Part shown: one piece after another, positions 63,933 to 64,000 of the stretch
Layout of the letters: each line of letters begins with the position of its first letter
How positions within the stretch are numbered: position 1 is the first letter of the stretch
Source: Ichthyophthirius multifiliis
Taxonomy: Eukaryota > Ciliophora > Oligohymenophorea > Hymenostomatida
Reading direction: 5' to 3'
Length of the DNA stretch: 64,000 bases
Assembly (NCBI RefSeq): GCF_000220395.1
Contig: NW_004086097.1
Span: 34,989-98,988 of the forward strand
The notes under the pieces: generated by a model
Databases searched by the model: none
Told to the model about the DNA's origin: nothing
The model's input: the letters and a program-made list of their open reading frames with translations, nothing else
Program-made: the position numbers and the translations under genes

Positions 63933-64000
63933 CTATTTAATATTTTTTTCTGTATTTTTTAATACTAATACTCAACTAATAAAAAAAGCTAATATTTTTC

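Larger units (their letters stand above)
62256..64000. other. A/T-rich region with simple repeats, no gene seen
   Basis: About 1.75 kb downstream of cullin to the window edge. It is almost pure A/T with several repeat tracts listed separately. No ORF with coding character was found. No telomere repeat (CCCCAA/TTGGGG type) is present. Confidence 0.55.

Overview
The window looks like a piece of macronuclear chromosome from a hymenostome ciliate with the code in which TAA and TAG mean Gln and only TGA stops translation. Three things in the sequence show this. (1) Conserved protein families read through only if TAA/TAG are Gln; for example the Gln of the invariant YGCQMN motif of the MiaB-type enzyme near 46.95 kb is TAA. 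(2) Base composition is extremely A+T-rich: intergenic DNA is almost pure A/T, and genes stand out by scattered G and C. (3) Genes are cut by many small, A/T-rich, mostly GT-AG introns, about 30-110 nt with a few of 200-500 nt. Ichthyophthirius multifiliis is my best guess at the organism; that is inference from composition, code and gene style. No rRNA, tRNA, CRISPR or prokaryotic-type operon was seen.

Layout. 1-1828 (-) kinesin-3 with FHA domain, cut by the window edge; 2537-3681 (-) Asn/Gln-rich unknown; 4236-5736 (+) RING-CH plus FHA protein; 7565-10476 (-) INTS4-like HEAT protein; 10706-11305 (-) OPA3-like; 11577-15030 (-) RasGAP-VPS9 (GAPVD1-like); 15443-19018 (+) ankyrin protein; 19501-21508 (-) PH-kinase; 22740-24247 (-) Gln/Asn-rich unknown; 24780-25512 (-) decayed DDE transposase; 26556-28398 (+) MAPK15/ERK7; 28865-30078 (+) EngB-type GTPase; 30160-33503 (+) kinesin-like protein with a ruined motor; 33748-34240 (+) tail-anchored protein; 34360-35295 (+) SF-assemblin; 37135-37997 (-) carbonyl-reductase-like SDR; 39325-43308 (+) WNK-like pseudokinase; 43736-46050 (-) second PH-kinase; 46686-48693 (+) CDK5RAP1/MiaB; 48816-49767 (-) unknown; 50177-52569 (-) SRPK; 53245-55126 (-) Gln/Asn-rich unknown; 56685-58770 (-) calcineurin A; 59747-62255 (+) cullin; then A/T-rich DNA to 64000.

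The genes are individual eukaryotic transcription units, not operons. Several themes repeat: cytoskeleton and cilia (kinesin-3, kinesin-like pseudo-motor, SF-assemblin, MAPK15), signalling (two PH-kinases, MAPK15, WNK-like, SRPK, calcineurin A), membrane traffic and ubiquitin (RasGAP-VPS9, RING-CH/FHA, cullin), and organelle upkeep (OPA3, EngB, CDK5RAP1). The points most worth a second look are the catalytically broken kinesin and WNK-like proteins, the RING-CH/FHA fusion with a probable myristoylated N-terminus, a GC-AG intron in SF-assemblin, the decayed transposase with in-frame TGA, and several reading-frame breaks that sit on poly-A runs. Exon boundaries were worked out by eye; where several are possible the entry says so.
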